This document shows positions 62,950-64,000 of a stretch of 64,000 nt of DNA, one piece after another (within the stretch, counting starts at the first letter, position 1; every line of letters begins with the position of its first letter). Source of the stretch: Chrysomallon squamiferum (taxonomy: Eukaryota > Mollusca > Gastropoda > Neomphalida > Peltospiridae). A program made the translations under genes and the position numbers. The stretch covers positions 6,303,157 to 6,367,156 of the forward strand of contig CM022679.1 of NCBI GenBank assembly GCA_012295275.1. The letters run 5' to 3'. The notes under the pieces were generated by a model. The model was given only the letters and a program-made list of their open reading frames with translations, was not told the DNA's origin and made no database searches.

Positions 62950-64000
62950 GTAAGTCATAACAAAAGTCTTTTTGCAAATCGTTAAATCATAAATGAACTT
63001 TTTTTCTCTTACATACATATATATATATAATCCGTACCATCAAGTGTACATTAAATGATGTATCAAATGCACTGGAATGTGATTTACTTCTCTTATAAAG
63101 AAAAACAATAATAAAAAATAAATAATACTAATGTATATATGTAGTCTTTTCTTTAGGGAAATTAGGCTGCAACATCGAACGAATATGAACAACTTACAAG
63201 CAACCAATGTTTGTTAGAAAAATTCACAGAGTAAAAGTGGTAGATTTCCTTTTAGCATAAAGTCATAAACAACATAAAAAGAATAAACAAAAAACCCTAC
63301 TCAAAAAAAAATTCGGAATTTTGTTAATGTATGTATAAATTGTCCTCAAAATTGTTAGAATGTTATGTAAGTGGAATTTGTTTGAAAAACCATCCAAAAA
63401 CCAAAACAAAGTTATAGAATTATAAAATATATTAAGTCATTTGAGATAAATAGTAAATTCTGAGCCTTCATATCTAATTTGTAATATTCAGATTAAATAT
63501 TTTTTTAGTAATATTTTTTAATCTTTTTTTATTATGAATGTTATCTTGTTATAACATATAATGTTTGTGTCCATCTCGTTATTTTTCATTTTAGCTAAAA
63601 CAACATCTAATTTAACAGATTTCCTTTCTCATAAATATATACCAATACATAAATATAATTATGTAAACAATATAAAGCAAACCTAATAACTACTAATATA
63701 ATATATGATGAGTATTTTTAAACATATTCGTTCATTATTTTTCTTGGCAAAATGTACATTCAAGATATAGATCAGAAGAAAAACCCCAGTTATTTAAATC
63801 AAATTTAGTTTTTGGTAAAAAATTAGTTAATAATATTTGAATCAAATAGATATATAAATAAATAAAACAAACAAACAATTGACTAACTGAAATGGTAGTT
63901 GACCAAAAAAAAAAAAAAAAAAATAAAATAAAAATAAAATAAAATAATAATAATAAAAAAATAAAATAAAATGATTACATAGTTAAAAAGAGACAACATA
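62950..64000 (+). other. Intron of the right-edge gene
   Basis: Very AT-rich, with (TA)n at 63016-63029 and an A-run with AAAT/AATA repeats at 63905-63975. No exon seen. Confidence 0.4.

Noticed and set aside
1-64000. tRNA, rRNA, CRISPR arrays, bacterial-type operons
   Set aside because: None found. TTCGAA-like boxes outside the SINE relics lack a cloverleaf context, and regular repeats are microsatellites or decayed satellites without spacers.

Overview
The window is from an animal nuclear genome. Genes are split into many short exons with GT-AG introns, and the DNA is very A+T-rich (roughly three quarters by eye) and full of microsatellites. Protein relatives are those of bilaterian animals. 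A diverged dispersed repeat, found at least nine times, resembles from memory a family common in gastropod and other molluscan genomes. A mollusc, probably a gastropod, is the best guess; I could not run a search.

Layout: (1) 227-2506, plus: the last five coding exons of a gene whose product carries an IQ motif and ends in an SH3-like domain. (2) 2507-16469: no convincing gene; a ~100-bp and a ~43-bp diverged tandem array, hairpins, microsatellites and repeat relics. (3) 16470-34998, minus: a 649-residue two-pass membrane protein with three PPxY motifs, three coding exons and a 15-kb intron; a 5' UTR exon and promoter probably lie near 36.4-36.65 kb. The big intron contains a candidate extra terminal exon (22201-22346) in matching splice phase. 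(4) 38867-42969, plus: CRLF3, seven coding exons, 452 residues. (5) 47274-49090, minus: BUD31, four coding exons, 144 residues. (6) 49973-52328, plus: PDAP1, five coding exons, 190 residues. (7) 56837-62579, minus: an arrestin-domain protein, twelve coding exons, 362 residues. (8) 62847-62949, plus: first coding exon of a gene running beyond or far into the right edge.

Organisation: BUD31 and PDAP1 are divergent across 0.9 kb, the same pairing I recall from human 7q22.1, so this looks like a very old bidirectional unit. The arrestin-domain gene and the last gene are divergent across only 267 bp. CRLF3/BUD31 and PDAP1/arrestin-domain gene are convergent. The genes do not form a single pathway: they cover splicing (BUD31), a phosphoprotein (PDAP1), an orphan cytokine-receptor-like protein (CRLF3) and two probable trafficking or ubiquitin-adaptor proteins.

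All exon models come from reading splice sites by eye and checking that the phases join. They have no transcript support. UTR ends and transcription starts are mostly guesses.
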